Below the pieces are notes generated by a model, which did no database searches, was not told where the DNA came from, and saw nothing but the letters and a program-made list of their open reading frames with translations. A program made the translations under genes and the position numbers. Shown piece after piece: positions 1 to 6,982 of a stretch of 39,170 bases of DNA (within the stretch, counting starts at the first letter, position 1; each line of letters opens with the position of its first letter). Origin of the DNA: Oscillospiraceae bacterium. GTDB lineage: Bacteria > Bacillota > Clostridia > Oscillospirales > CAG-272. The stretch is taken from assembly GCA_015064395.1 (NCBI GenBank), contig SVSH01000017.1, positions 1-39,170 on the forward strand. Direction: 5' to 3'.

Positions 1-44
1 CTAGCGTGACAGGCTAGCGCTCTAACCAACTGAGCTACCAGGCC
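1..44 (-). tRNA. tRNA-Asp (GTC), truncated by window edge
   Basis: Read on the minus strand from position 44, the sequence starts GGCCTGGTAGCTCAG, a typical acceptor 5' strand plus D-arm. It continues into an anticodon arm with stem CTAGC/GCTAG and loop CTGTCAC, giving anticodon GTC (Asp). The variable loop, T-arm and 3' acceptor lie outside the window. It sits 5 bases downstream of tRNA-Val and is probably cotranscribed with it. Confidence 0.9.
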
Positions 45-49
45 AACCA

Positions 50-125
50 TGGTGGAAACAATAGGGCTCGAACCTATGACCCTCTGCTTGTAAGGCAGAT
101 GCTCTCCCAACTGAGCTATGCTTCC
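50..125 (-). tRNA. tRNA-Val (TAC) with encoded CCA
   Basis: A full cloverleaf reads on the minus strand. The acceptor pairs GGAAGCA (125-119) with TGTTTCC (60-54). The D-arm contains TAGCTCAGTTGGGAGAGC. The anticodon stem TCTGC/GCAGA encloses CTTACAA, giving anticodon TAC (Val). The T-arm carries GGTTCGAGCC. Discriminator A and an encoded CCA end at position 50. It is the promoter-proximal gene of the pair. Confidence 0.96.
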
Positions 126-157
126 ATATTTTTGCGCTCTCTCAAACGCGCTTGCCT

Positions 158-186
158 ATTATATCACAACAAAATCGACTTGTCAA
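158..186 (-). promoter_or_regulatory. Promoter of the tRNA-Val/tRNA-Asp unit
   Basis: On the minus strand TTGACA (186-181) and TATAAT (163-158) are separated by exactly 17 bases, a perfect housekeeping-sigma consensus. It lies about 33 bases upstream of the mature tRNA-Val 5' end, as expected for a stable-RNA promoter. Confidence 0.93.
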
Positions 187-266
187 GCCTTTTTTTGAAA
201 TTTTTTTCGCTTTCCTCAAAATGTTTTTTCCAACTCTTACATTCTGTAAAAAATCCGTCTTTTTGC

Positions 267-295
267 TTGACACGGGCACCTTTTGGCTATATAAT
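267..295 (+). promoter_or_regulatory. Promoter of the DUF1858 gene
   Basis: TTGACA (267-272) and TATAAT (290-295) with a 17-base spacer form a perfect consensus on the plus strand. It points toward the DUF1858 gene and is divergent from the tRNA promoter. The leader between the -10 box and the start codon is about 65 nt, with AAAGGAG before the ATG. Confidence 0.92.
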
Positions 296-365
296 AAAGA
301 TGAAATTTATATTTCAACCAAGGGCGAAGGGATCCCCCCATCGCCAAGAAAGGAGTACACCTACC

Positions 366-569
366 ATGAAGGTAACCAAGGATTCTATCATCGGTGACGT
401 GCTCGACGCCGCTCCCGACACCGCTGTTTTCTTCTTTGAGATCGGTATGCACTGTCTGGGCTGTCCCGCGTCGCGCGGCGAATCCATCGCAGACGCTTGC
501 CGCGTTCACGGCACTGACGCTGACGCGCTGATCGAAAAGATCAATGCATTTCTTGAAAAGAAAAACTGA
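366..569 (+). CDS. DUF1858 domain protein, disulfide/redox type
   Basis: This 67-residue protein matches the DUF1858 / hybrid-cluster-protein-associated redox disulfide family along its whole length. An N-terminal VTKDSIIGDVLDAAPDTA segment is followed by the diagnostic MHCLGCPASRGES motif (CxxC) and a C-terminal helix. The ATG at 366 follows AAAGGAG (about 8 nt spacing) and a perfect promoter. A longer upstream reading frame exists, but it would start before the promoter, so 366 is preferred. The biochemical role of the family is unsettled; the CxxC suggests thiol chemistry or metal binding. It is probably monocistronic, because a hairpin follows it. Confidence 0.9.
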   Translation: MKVTKDSIIGDVLDAAPDTAVFFFEIGMHCLGCPASRGESIADACRVHGTDADALIEKINAFLEKKN

Positions 570-590
570 TGGTTTGTGAACCTGACGTTG

Positions 591-621
591 CGGGGAGGGT
601 TTGTCCACATAACCCTCCCCG
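591..621 (+). terminator. Hairpin after the DUF1858 gene, probable terminator
   Basis: A perfect 11-bp inverted repeat (591-601 with 611-621) encloses a 9-nt loop in the 80-base gap between the DUF1858 gene and trmK. The stem is GC-rich, but the following bases (TTCTCGTATCTT) are only moderately T-rich, so termination may be partial. No other promoter is obvious for the trmK operon, so read-through could supply it. Confidence 0.6.
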
Positions 622-651
622 TTCTCGTATCTTATGAAAAGGACTTGCACT

Positions 652-1398
652 ATGACATCAACCTGTATTCATATACCGATCCCCCCCTCTCCCGCTCGCC
701 CGACAGATCCCATTCAGCCGGACGCCCGACTTGGCGCCGCCCTGGACTTTTTGCGCGGCGGTTGCATAGCTGACGTGGGGACAGATCACGCTTATCTTCC
801 CTTGATCGCGCTTCGGCGCGGACTTGCAGATTTTGCGGTTGCCACCGACATTCACAAGGGCCCCGCCGAGATTGCCGCCCGTCATCTCTCTGCCGGCGGC
901 ATTGGCAATGACCGTGCCGCGGTGCTTTTGACAGACGGGCTACACGGCGCGGAGGAATATCACCCCACCGACATTTGTATCCTGGGCATGGGTGGTGAGA
1001 TGATCGCCCGCATCATCGACGAAGCGCCTTGGGTGCGTGATGCCGGCATCCGTCTGATTCTCCAGCCCATGACCAAGCAGGAGATCCTGCGCGATTATCT
1101 CGCGCAAAACGGCTTTTTGACGGTCTGCGAGCGGCTGGTCAAGACCGACCGTATCTACACGCTTCTTTGCGCCGAATACGACGGAAAAACACGCACGCTC
1201 ACGCCGCTGGAGCGGCTGATAGGGCGGGACAATCTCGAGCGTGCCGATGCGCTGACTCAAGAGCTGGCGCGCCGCCACATAGAGACGCTGATCGCCACTC
1301 GCGAGGGCAAGCGGCGTGGCCATACGCCCGACACCTCGCGCGAGGACGAGCTGCTACTTGCTCTCGACCGATATTTGAAATCTATCACGGAGGAATAA
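652..1398 (+). CDS. trmK: tRNA (adenine-N1)-methyltransferase TrmK (m1A22)
   Basis: This SAM-dependent class I methyltransferase belongs to the family that methylates N1 of A22 in bacterial tRNA. Visible signatures are the SAM-binding DVGTDHAYLP motif, ATDIHKGP (second strand acidic region), LGMGGEMI and LILQPM, followed by a helical C-terminal extension (LERADALTQELARRHIETLI). The start was set at ATG 652 because AAAAGGA lies 8-9 bases before it. An in-frame ATG at 634 has no ribosome site, giving 248 residues here rather than 254. The gene is followed 4 bases later by a Nif3-family gene, the same pairing as yqfN-yqfO in Bacillus subtilis, which supports the call. Confidence 0.93.
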   Translation: MTSTCIHIPIPPSPARPTDPIQPDARLGAALDFLRGGCIADVGTDHAYLPLIALRRGLADFAVATDIHKGPAEIAARHLSAGGIGNDRAAVLLTDGLHGAEEYHPTDICILGMGGEMIARIIDEAPWVRDAGIRLILQPMTKQEILRDYLAQNGFLTVCERLVKTDRIYTLLCAEYDGKTRTLTPLERLIGRDNLERADALTQELARRHIETLIATREGKRRGHTPDTSREDELLLALDRYLKSITEE

Positions 1399-1402
1399 CA
1401 CC

Positions 1403-2173
1403 ATGACCATATCCGAACTGTACACCAAGCTTTGCGAGCGCATCCCCCCTGCTCTGTCCTGCGAATGGGACAACGACGGCGATATGTGCATGCCGCTCCC
1501 CGAGCGCAAGGTGCGTCGTGTCCTCATTGCCCTGGACATCACGGGCGAGGTCGTCAAGACGGCCATCGAGGGGGACTACGATCTCGTTCTGTCTCACCAT
1601 CCCCTGCTTTTCCACGGATTGAAGCACCTGGTCGCAGGCGAGATGACGGCACACAAGTGCATTGATCTTTGCCGCGCCGGTATTTCTGCCTTTTCCTTCC
1701 ACACCCGTCTGGACGCGGTCGAGGGCGGTGTCAACGACACGCTGGCCGCGCTGCTTGGCATCAAGGATGCCGTTCCCTTTGACAAGGACGGCATTGGCCG
1801 GATCGGCACGCTGGAGGCCGACATGCCCGCTGAAGCGTTTGCCCGTTTGGTCGCCGTGCGACTGGATGCGCCTGCCGTTACCCTCTCGGAATGCGGTAAG
1901 CCCGCTCGTCGCGTGGCTGTTTTGGGCGGTGGCGGCGGCGACTTTATGCGCGAGGCGCTGGCGGCCGGTGCTGACACCTACGTCACAGGCGACGCCGGCT
2001 TCCACCACATTGTCGATGCCCCTCAGTTGGGCATCAATCTCATCGTCGCAGGACATCACCATACCGAACATCCCGTCTGTACGGTGCTGGCCGACATGGT
2101 CCGCGCCTACGCCCCGGATGCAGAGGTAACGGTCATGAACAGCTACCGCGCCAAGACAATCACGCAACCATAA
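1403..2173 (+). CDS. Nif3-like dinuclear metal center protein
   Basis: A 256-residue protein of the NIF3 / YqfO / YbgI family. These form toroidal hexamers with a dimetal site, and the true substrate is not established; some are labelled GTP cyclohydrolase I type 2. Visible family motifs are SHHPLLFHGLK (metal-ligand histidines), FHTRLDAVEGGVND, GGGGGDFMREALAAGADTYV and a C-terminal GHHHTEHP. It is of the short form, with no inserted PII/CutA-like middle domain. GGAGGAATAACACC precedes the ATG, and the gene is tightly coupled to trmK. Confidence 0.93.
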   Translation: MTISELYTKLCERIPPALSCEWDNDGDMCMPLPERKVRRVLIALDITGEVVKTAIEGDYDLVLSHHPLLFHGLKHLVAGEMTAHKCIDLCRAGISAFSFHTRLDAVEGGVNDTLAALLGIKDAVPFDKDGIGRIGTLEADMPAEAFARLVAVRLDAPAVTLSECGKPARRVAVLGGGGGDFMREALAAGADTYVTGDAGFHHIVDAPQLGINLIVAGHHHTEHPVCTVLADMVRAYAPDAEVTVMNSYRAKTITQP

Positions 2174-2198
2174 AAAACAAGAAAGCGAGGACTTCCCT

Positions 2199-2870
2199 AT
2201 GACTTACGTTGTTTCCAATTTGCACGGCAACTATCAAAAATACAAAGCACTGCTCTCCGAGATCAGCTTCAAGGACAGCGACATTCTCTACGTCCTTGGC
2301 GACATCGTTGACTACGGTGACGAGCCCATGGAGCTGATCGCCGACATGAGCATGCGCTACAACGTTTACCCCATCGTAGGCGAGCACGACTACCGCGCCA
2401 TCCGTATGCTGCAGGGCTTTGACAATATGCTCAAGAGCGGCGACACCCCCGACCCTGAATATATTGCCGAGATGACCGAGTGGATGGCAGAGGGTGGTAA
2501 GGTCACGCTGGACGGCTTCCGCGCGTTGGACGAGGAGATGCGCGAAGGCGTGCTGGACTATCTGTCTGACCTTGCGCTGTATGAAGAAGTCACCGTCAAG
2601 GGCAAGACCTACCTGCTCGTTCACGCGGGCATTGCCGACTTCGACCCCGACACCGATATGGATGATTACCAGCCCGAGGATTTCATTACCGAGCCGGCAA
2701 ACCTTGGCACGGTGTATTACGAGGACAAGACGCTCATCGTCGGTCACGTGCCGACCGAGAGCGGCAAGATCGAGCGGGGCGAGGGTGTCATCGCCATCGA
2801 CGGCGGCGTGGCAGAGGGCGGACAGCTTGCCTGCCTGTGCCTGGAGACGGGTAAGGAATTTTATGTCTGA
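2199..2870 (+). CDS. Metallophosphoesterase with altered metal-site residues
   Basis: A 223-residue calcineurin-like phosphoesterase resembling bacterial PPP-type serine/threonine phosphatases and Ap4A hydrolases. The blocks are VVSNLHGNY, LGDIVDYGDEP, IVGEHDYRAI, LLVHAGI and IVGHVPT. In the family the first block is normally D-x-H and the third GNHD. Here they read N7-x-H9 and GEHD, so a metal ligand Asp is Asn and the GNHD Asn is Glu. The later GD, HD and H blocks are intact. It lies between Nif3 and rlmD with short gaps and overlaps rlmD by 8 bases. Substrate is unknown. Confidence 0.85.
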   Translation: MTYVVSNLHGNYQKYKALLSEISFKDSDILYVLGDIVDYGDEPMELIADMSMRYNVYPIVGEHDYRAIRMLQGFDNMLKSGDTPDPEYIAEMTEWMAEGGKVTLDGFRALDEEMREGVLDYLSDLALYEEVTVKGKTYLLVHAGIADFDPDTDMDDYQPEDFITEPANLGTVYYEDKTLIVGHVPTESGKIERGEGVIAIDGGVAEGGQLACLCLETGKEFYV

Positions 2871-4251
2871 TATGCAACACAACGCCTGGCGCAAGGGAGA
2901 GTACGTCGAGGTCGCCATTGAGGAGATCAACAACCTGGGCAGTGGCGTCGGTCACGCGCCCGACGGTCGGGTGGTCTTTATCAGAGGTGCTCTGACGGGC
3001 GAGCGCGTCCGTGCTACCGTCATCAAGGTGGCGAGCAGCTTTTACGTGGCTCGGCTCGAGGGCGTCATTACCCCTTCCCCTTACCGCCTGCCCGACGATG
3101 CCCCCGACTGCGGCACGGGCGAGAGCTGTGGCGGCTGTATCTACCGCCACATCACCTACGAGCACGAGCTGGAGCTGAAGCAAAACTACGTCAAAAACGC
3201 CTTTTGCAAGGTGGGACTGTCCGACGTGGTCGTCGATCCCGTCCGCTCGACGGGTGTGTACGCAGGATACCGCAACAAGGCGCAATATCCCGTCGGCAAG
3301 TTGGGCGGGAAGGTCATTGCCGGCTTTTATGCCACCAAGTCGCACACGATTTTGCCCGCCTCCGGGTGCCTTCTTCAGCCGCCCATCTTTTCGGACATCG
3401 TGCGCACCATTTGCGATTTTTGCACCGAGCAGAACATTTCCGTCTACGACGAGCAAAGCGGCAAGGGGCTTCTCCGCCACATCTATCTGCGCCACGGGCA
3501 AGTCAGCGGCGAGATCATGGTGTGCCTGGTGGTAAACGGTGACGCCTTCCCGAAGGCCGACGCGCTGGTCGCCAAGCTGACCGCCGACTTCCCTGCCATC
3601 GCCTCCATCCTGCTCAATCATAATACCAAAAACACCAACGTCGTGCTGGGTGAATACTACACGACGCTTTATGGTCGCTCCTATATCGAGGACGTGCTGT
3701 GCGGAAAGCGCTTCCGCATCGCCCCCGACGCCTTTTACCAGGTCAATCATGACGGCGCGGAGCTGCTCTATTCCATCGCCGCCGAGCGTGCGGAGCTTAC
3801 GGGCAGTGAAACGTTGCTCGATCTGTACTGCGGCATCGGCACCATCGGCATGAGCATGGCCGGTCGCGCGGGCAAGCTTATCGGCGTGGAGATCGTTCCC
3901 ACCGCGGTGGAATGCGCAAAGCTTAACGCCGCACTCAACGGTCTGGAAAACACCGACTTCCGCTGTGCTGACGCAGGCGATCCCGACACGCTCCTCTCCT
4001 GCCTTGGCGACACCACGCCCGACGTGGTCATTCTCGACCCGCCCCGCAAGGGTTCGACAAACGAGCTGATCGACGCGCTGTCCGACCGCGGCATCTCGCG
4101 CGTGGTCTACATCTCCTGCGACCCCGACACGCTGGCGCGGGATTGCGTGAGATTCCGGGAGAACGGGTATGAGATCGGTGTGGTTACGCCGGTAGATATG
4201 TTTCCGAGGACGGGACATGTTGAAACTATTGTTTGTCTTTACAAACAATAG
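2863..4251 (+). CDS. rlmD: 23S rRNA (uracil-5-)-methyltransferase, RlmD/RlmCD type
   Basis: A 462-residue RumA/TrmA-family enzyme that forms m5U in 23S rRNA. An N-terminal TRAM-like beta domain is followed by an iron-sulfur cysteine set (CGTGESCGGC), RNA-binding middle blocks, the SAM motif DLYCGIGTIGMSM, the DPPRKG motif and the catalytic-cysteine region YISCDPDTLARD, ending with MFPRTGHVETIVCL. The reading frame is open far upstream inside the phosphoesterase gene, but ATG 2863 with AAGGAA just before it is the likely start. The last four codons and stop lie in the right arm of a 20-bp inverted repeat, so the extreme C-terminus (YKQ) appears recently rewritten. The choice between RlmD, RlmC and dual RlmCD specificity cannot be made from sequence. 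Confidence 0.93.
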   Translation: MSDMQHNAWRKGEYVEVAIEEINNLGSGVGHAPDGRVVFIRGALTGERVRATVIKVASSFYVARLEGVITPSPYRLPDDAPDCGTGESCGGCIYRHITYEHELELKQNYVKNAFCKVGLSDVVVDPVRSTGVYAGYRNKAQYPVGKLGGKVIAGFYATKSHTILPASGCLLQPPIFSDIVRTICDFCTEQNISVYDEQSGKGLLRHIYLRHGQVSGEIMVCLVVNGDAFPKADALVAKLTADFPAIASILLNHNTKNTNVVLGEYYTTLYGRSYIEDVLCGKRFRIAPDAFYQVNHDGAELLYSIAAERAELTGSETLLDLYCGIGTIGMSMAGRAGKLIGVEIVPTAVECAKLNAALNGLENTDFRCADAGDPDTLLSCLGDTTPDVVILDPPRKGSTNELIDALSDRGISRVVYISCDPDTLARDCVRFRENGYEIGVVTPVDMFPRTGHVETIVCLYKQ

Positions 4252-4260
4252 TTTCAACAT
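4217..4260. repeat. Perfect 20-bp inverted repeat over the rlmD stop codon
   Basis: Bases 4217-4236 pair without mismatch with 4241-4260 across a 4-base loop (CTTT). The left arm encodes conserved rlmD residues (VETIVC). The right arm encodes the final residues and carries the TAG stop at 4249-4251. No T-run follows, so it is not a standard intrinsic terminator. It directly abuts the heptamer/hairpin array and looks like the left boundary of the four-helix-bundle element. Confidence 0.9.
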
Positions 4261-4442
4261 CGATATGTGCCACTTCGTGTCACTCGATATAGCCTTCGGC
4301 TCGATATGTTGCTTCGCAACTCGATATGCCCTGCGGGGCAAGAGGTGGCACATATCCATATCGAATGCGAGCAAAGCGAGCATATATCGAGTTTCGAGCG
4401 TAGCGAGAAATATATCGAGTTCGCTAACGGCGAACATATCGA
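4261..4442. repeat. Symmetric heptamer/hairpin array upstream of the four-helix-bundle gene
   Basis: Three copies of TCGATAT (4284, 4301, 4321) plus CGATAT (4261) occupy the left half. Four copies of the inverse ATATCGA (4358, 4384, 4412, 4436) occupy the right half. Between them sit short, different hairpins: GTGCCAC/GTGTCAC (one mismatch), AGCC-TTC-GGCT, GTTGC-TTC-GCAAC and GCCC-TGCG-GGGC on the left; ATGC..GCAT (4365-4383), TTTC..GAAA (4392-4410) and GTTCGC/GCGAAC (4419-4435) on the right. An outer perfect 12-bp pairing (4262-4273 with 4345-4356) encloses the left half. There is no coding potential. Confidence 0.9.
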
Positions 4443-4464
4443 CAAAACAAAGGAGTGAAACAAA

Positions 4465-4827
4465 ATGACCGATAACAAAAACCAACTCCGAGAAGATGCA
4501 ATTGAATTTGCGATTCAAATATCTGACCTATGCGACGAAATAAAAGGCTGCTCTGTTTACATCAATCAGATTGTCCGTTCTTCATCGTCAATAGGTGCAA
4601 ATATTCACGAAGCAAAATATGCACAGAGCAAAGCCGATTTTATTAACAAACTCGAAATCTCCTTAAAAGAATGCTCGGAAACGGAATATTGGCTTGAACT
4701 GATATTCAGAAAAGGCAAAATGACGGAGGCTGCTTACAAAGATTTGCGTAATAAATGTGGTTCGATTAGAAGACGATTGATCGCCTCCATCACCACCGCA
4801 AAGGGAACTGCATCAGAACAAAAGTGA
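4465..4827 (+). CDS. Four helix bundle protein (S23/Avd-like)
   Basis: A 120-residue all-helical protein of the four-helix-bundle family known from 23S rRNA intervening sequences and related to Avd of diversity-generating retroelements. Typical signatures are FAIQISDLCDEI, YINQIVRSSSSIGANIHEA, SKADFINKLEISLKECSETEYWLELI and a C-terminal LRNKCGSIRRRLIASI. AAAGGAG (4449-4455) precedes the ATG. Codon use is AT-rich, unlike the GC-rich neighbours, which suggests transfer. It directly follows the heptamer/hairpin array. No reverse transcriptase or variable repeat is nearby, so it is not part of a retroelement here. Likely a nucleic-acid-binding protein; molecular role unknown. Confidence 0.9.
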   Translation: MTDNKNQLREDAIEFAIQISDLCDEIKGCSVYINQIVRSSSSIGANIHEAKYAQSKADFINKLEISLKECSETEYWLELIFRKGKMTEAAYKDLRNKCGSIRRRLIASITTAKGTASEQK

Positions 4828-4910
4828 TTTTTGAGCAAAACTCGAAAGTTCATTTTATAGCAGTTTAATATAGCATATCGAAGGATTGTGTCATAAAGGA
4901 GAATAAAAGA

Positions 4911-5156
4911 TTGACAAATAAAGAAATGATTTTAGATTGTTTAATTGAGGATGATGAAGCTTTTACACAGATAGTAGAATATTTTGTGTTAGCTGCTGAA
5001 GTTGATATATCTCATTCTGAAGTTAAAAGGCTGTTGGCGGAAATGCTTGACGAAGGATATATTTGCGTTAATTATAATTGGAAAAATGAACATAATGAAT
5101 ACCCATACTCGTTGACTGAGAAAGGCAAAAAGGCTTGGGAAGAAATAAAGGATTAA
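4911..5156 (+). CDS. Small winged-helix-like protein
   Basis: An 81-residue protein with TTG as the probable start: AAAGGAG ends 9 bases upstream, and the next in-frame ATG at 4926 has no ribosome site. The first half is helical (EMILDCLIEDDEAFTQIVEYFVLAAEVDISHSEV by segments). The end has a winged-helix flavour: a helix KRLLAEMLDEGYI, a short wing with aromatic residues, then SLTEKGKKAWEEI, common in MarR/PadR-like regulators. AT-rich composition matches the preceding element. No family can be named with certainty; a small DNA-binding regulator is an inference. Confidence 0.7.
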   Translation: MTNKEMILDCLIEDDEAFTQIVEYFVLAAEVDISHSEVKRLLAEMLDEGYICVNYNWKNEHNEYPYSLTEKGKKAWEEIKD

Positions 5157-5342
5157 TTTTTTACACCCAGATTACATATAGACATCCATTTATAAAAGTA
5201 AGACTTTTTGCTTTTACCCCCCCTTTTTGACCGATTTTGAGATCGTTTGGAGTCTTGGCCTATGTAGAAAAGCCATTTGTCTGACGTCAAAATCCAACAT
5301 ACCATTTGCAATTATGCGAACAATATTTCGAAAGGAAAAATC

Positions 5343-5906
5343 ATGAGAGCAGCAATTCTTGTTTGGCTTGCTATCATCCTGGTAATCGGTAGCCTGATCC
5401 CCGGATGCGACATGCAATGGGGAGATAAGTACGTTGATACCGCGGAAGAGTACGGAGAATGGGAGTCCTATTTGGACGTTCCTTCCTTTTTGCCGGATTC
5501 GATTACCGATTATCAAGTGAACAGCTATTCGTATCGACTGCTTGCTTATATGGATATTTGCTATGAAATATTTGTGGACGTTTCGGTAACCGAAGAACAG
5601 CTCGATCAGCTGATCGCAAGTGCCAAGGATCATCCCGATTACCTCTACGAAAAAGAGGCGTATTATTCGGATGGATACACAGAACTCGTCTTCGAGGATT
5701 CCTATGAGATCTATCGCCGGGAGGACGATACAAAGCCGAACGTCGGTTGGGCGGATATAGAGAAGGTAATATATAACGCCGAGACGTTAAATATCATCTA
5801 CGTTTGTTTCCATGCCAATGATACGGGGGTTTACAATCTTGATGAGGTGGCATATTTCAACCGATTTTCCATACAAGAAGAGGATTATGTGGCAAGCATC
5901 GAGTAA
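5343..5906 (+). CDS. Predicted lipoprotein of unknown function
   Basis: A 187-residue protein with an N-terminal hydrophobic segment (RAAILVWLAIILVIGSLIPGC) ending in a lipobox-like IPGC, so it is probably a surface lipoprotein. The mature part is acidic and rich in Tyr (WESYLDVPSFLPDSI, YEIFVDVSVTEEQLDQLI, YEKEAYYSDGY), with alternating strands. ATG 5343 follows GAAAGGA at good spacing; an upstream in-frame ATG at 5277 lacks one and would bury the signal sequence. No family recognised. It is the last gene of the moderately AT-rich patch before the bile salt hydrolase. Confidence 0.75.
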   Translation: MRAAILVWLAIILVIGSLIPGCDMQWGDKYVDTAEEYGEWESYLDVPSFLPDSITDYQVNSYSYRLLAYMDICYEIFVDVSVTEEQLDQLIASAKDHPDYLYEKEAYYSDGYTELVFEDSYEIYRREDDTKPNVGWADIEKVIYNAETLNIIYVCFHANDTGVYNLDEVAYFNRFSIQEEDYVASIE

Positions 5907-6009
5907 ATCTATCGTCTGACCTTATGCCTGTTTTGAAATCATCCTGTATCCAAGAAAAAATCCGACTTCTAACCGGTGCTACATATCCCCCATTGAAAGG
6001 AGAATTTTT

Positions 6010-6960
6010 ATGTGCACCGCCATCAGTTATCAAACAGAGCATCATTATTTCGGCCGTAATTTAGACCTGGAGCGAGGATACGGAGAGGGTGTGGTCATCA
6101 CGCCGCGCCGCTGTCCCCTGCCCCTGCGTCATCTACCGTCGCTGACCGAGCACTACGCCATGATCGGCATGGCGGCCGTCGCGGAGAATTATCCGCTTTA
6201 CTTTGAGGCCACCAACGAGACGGGACTGAGCATGGCGGGACTGAATTTTCCCGACAACGCGGCGTATGCCGAGGTGTCCGAGGGCTACGACAACGTGGCA
6301 TCCTTTGAGCTCATCCCCTATCTTTTGGGCAAGTATGCCACGGTGGAGGAGGTGCGTCGCGCGCTGAAAACTCTACGTGTCGTACACACCCCTTTCAGCG
6401 AGGAGCTTCCCGTATCTCCTCTGCACTGGATGATAGCGGATGCCGCAAAAACCATCACCTTGGAGTGCACCCGCGAGGGCATGAAGGTATATGACAATCC
6501 CTTTGGTGTGCTCACCAACAACCCAACCTTTGATTATCACCTGACGAACGTCAGCAACTATATGCACCTGCACGAAGGGCCTGCCAAGAACCGTCTTGGA
6601 GATGGTCTGCCCGTGGGCAATTACAGCCTTGGCATGGGCGCCTTGGGGCTCCCCGGCGACTTTTCCAGTGCCTCCCGCTTTGTTCGGGCAGTATTCGTCA
6701 AAGAGCATTCGGTATGCGACGGCAGTGAGCGGGCGAGTGTCAATCAGTTTTTCCACATTCTCTCGTCGGTTGCCATGCCGCGCGGCTGTGTGCTGGCCCA
6801 CGATGGGCAATATGAATACACCCGCTACTCCTCCTGCTGTAACACAGACAGCGGCGTGTATTATTACACGACCTACGACACCCCCACTGTCCGTCGGATA
6901 GACATGCACTCGGTCGATCTTGACACGGCGGTACTTTACTCCTATCCGATGGATGAATAA
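6010..6960 (+). CDS. bsh: Choloylglycine (bile salt) hydrolase
   Basis: A 316-residue Ntn-hydrolase of the choloylglycine hydrolase family, which cleaves the amide bond of glycine- or taurine-conjugated bile acids or, in relatives, penicillin V. The nucleophile Cys2 follows the initiator Met directly (MCTAISY), and the family's other active-site residues are visible as R16 and D19 (GRNLDLE), N79 (MAGLNFP), N170 (LTNNPTFD) and R223 (SSASRFVRA). The LGLPGDFSS loop is typical of bile salt hydrolases rather than penicillin V acylases. No signal peptide, so cytoplasmic. GAAAGGAG precedes the ATG. It heads a rightward run of genes and suggests life in an animal gut. Confidence 0.93.
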   Translation: MCTAISYQTEHHYFGRNLDLERGYGEGVVITPRRCPLPLRHLPSLTEHYAMIGMAAVAENYPLYFEATNETGLSMAGLNFPDNAAYAEVSEGYDNVASFELIPYLLGKYATVEEVRRALKTLRVVHTPFSEELPVSPLHWMIADAAKTITLECTREGMKVYDNPFGVLTNNPTFDYHLTNVSNYMHLHEGPAKNRLGDGLPVGNYSLGMGALGLPGDFSSASRFVRAVFVKEHSVCDGSERASVNQFFHILSSVAMPRGCVLAHDGQYEYTRYSSCCNTDSGVYYYTTYDTPTVRRIDMHSVDLDTAVLYSYPMDE

Positions 6961-6982
6961 CCTATGAAAGGAAGACACTGCG

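Noticed and set aside
576-773. A 65-codon frame between the DUF1858 gene and trmK
   Set aside because: It overlaps trmK in another frame and the hairpin at 591-621; no ribosome site.
4217-4260. Intrinsic terminator of the rlmD operon
   Set aside because: The hairpin is AT-rich, includes the stop codon and coding sequence, and has no T-run; an inverted duplication explains it better.
4261-4442. CRISPR array
   Set aside because: Repeats are only 7 bases, inverted in the second half, and the spacers are themselves hairpins; no cas genes are present.
4465-4827. Diversity-generating retroelement accessory gene (avd)
   Set aside because: The fold family is shared, but there is no reverse transcriptase, template repeat or variable-repeat target in the window.
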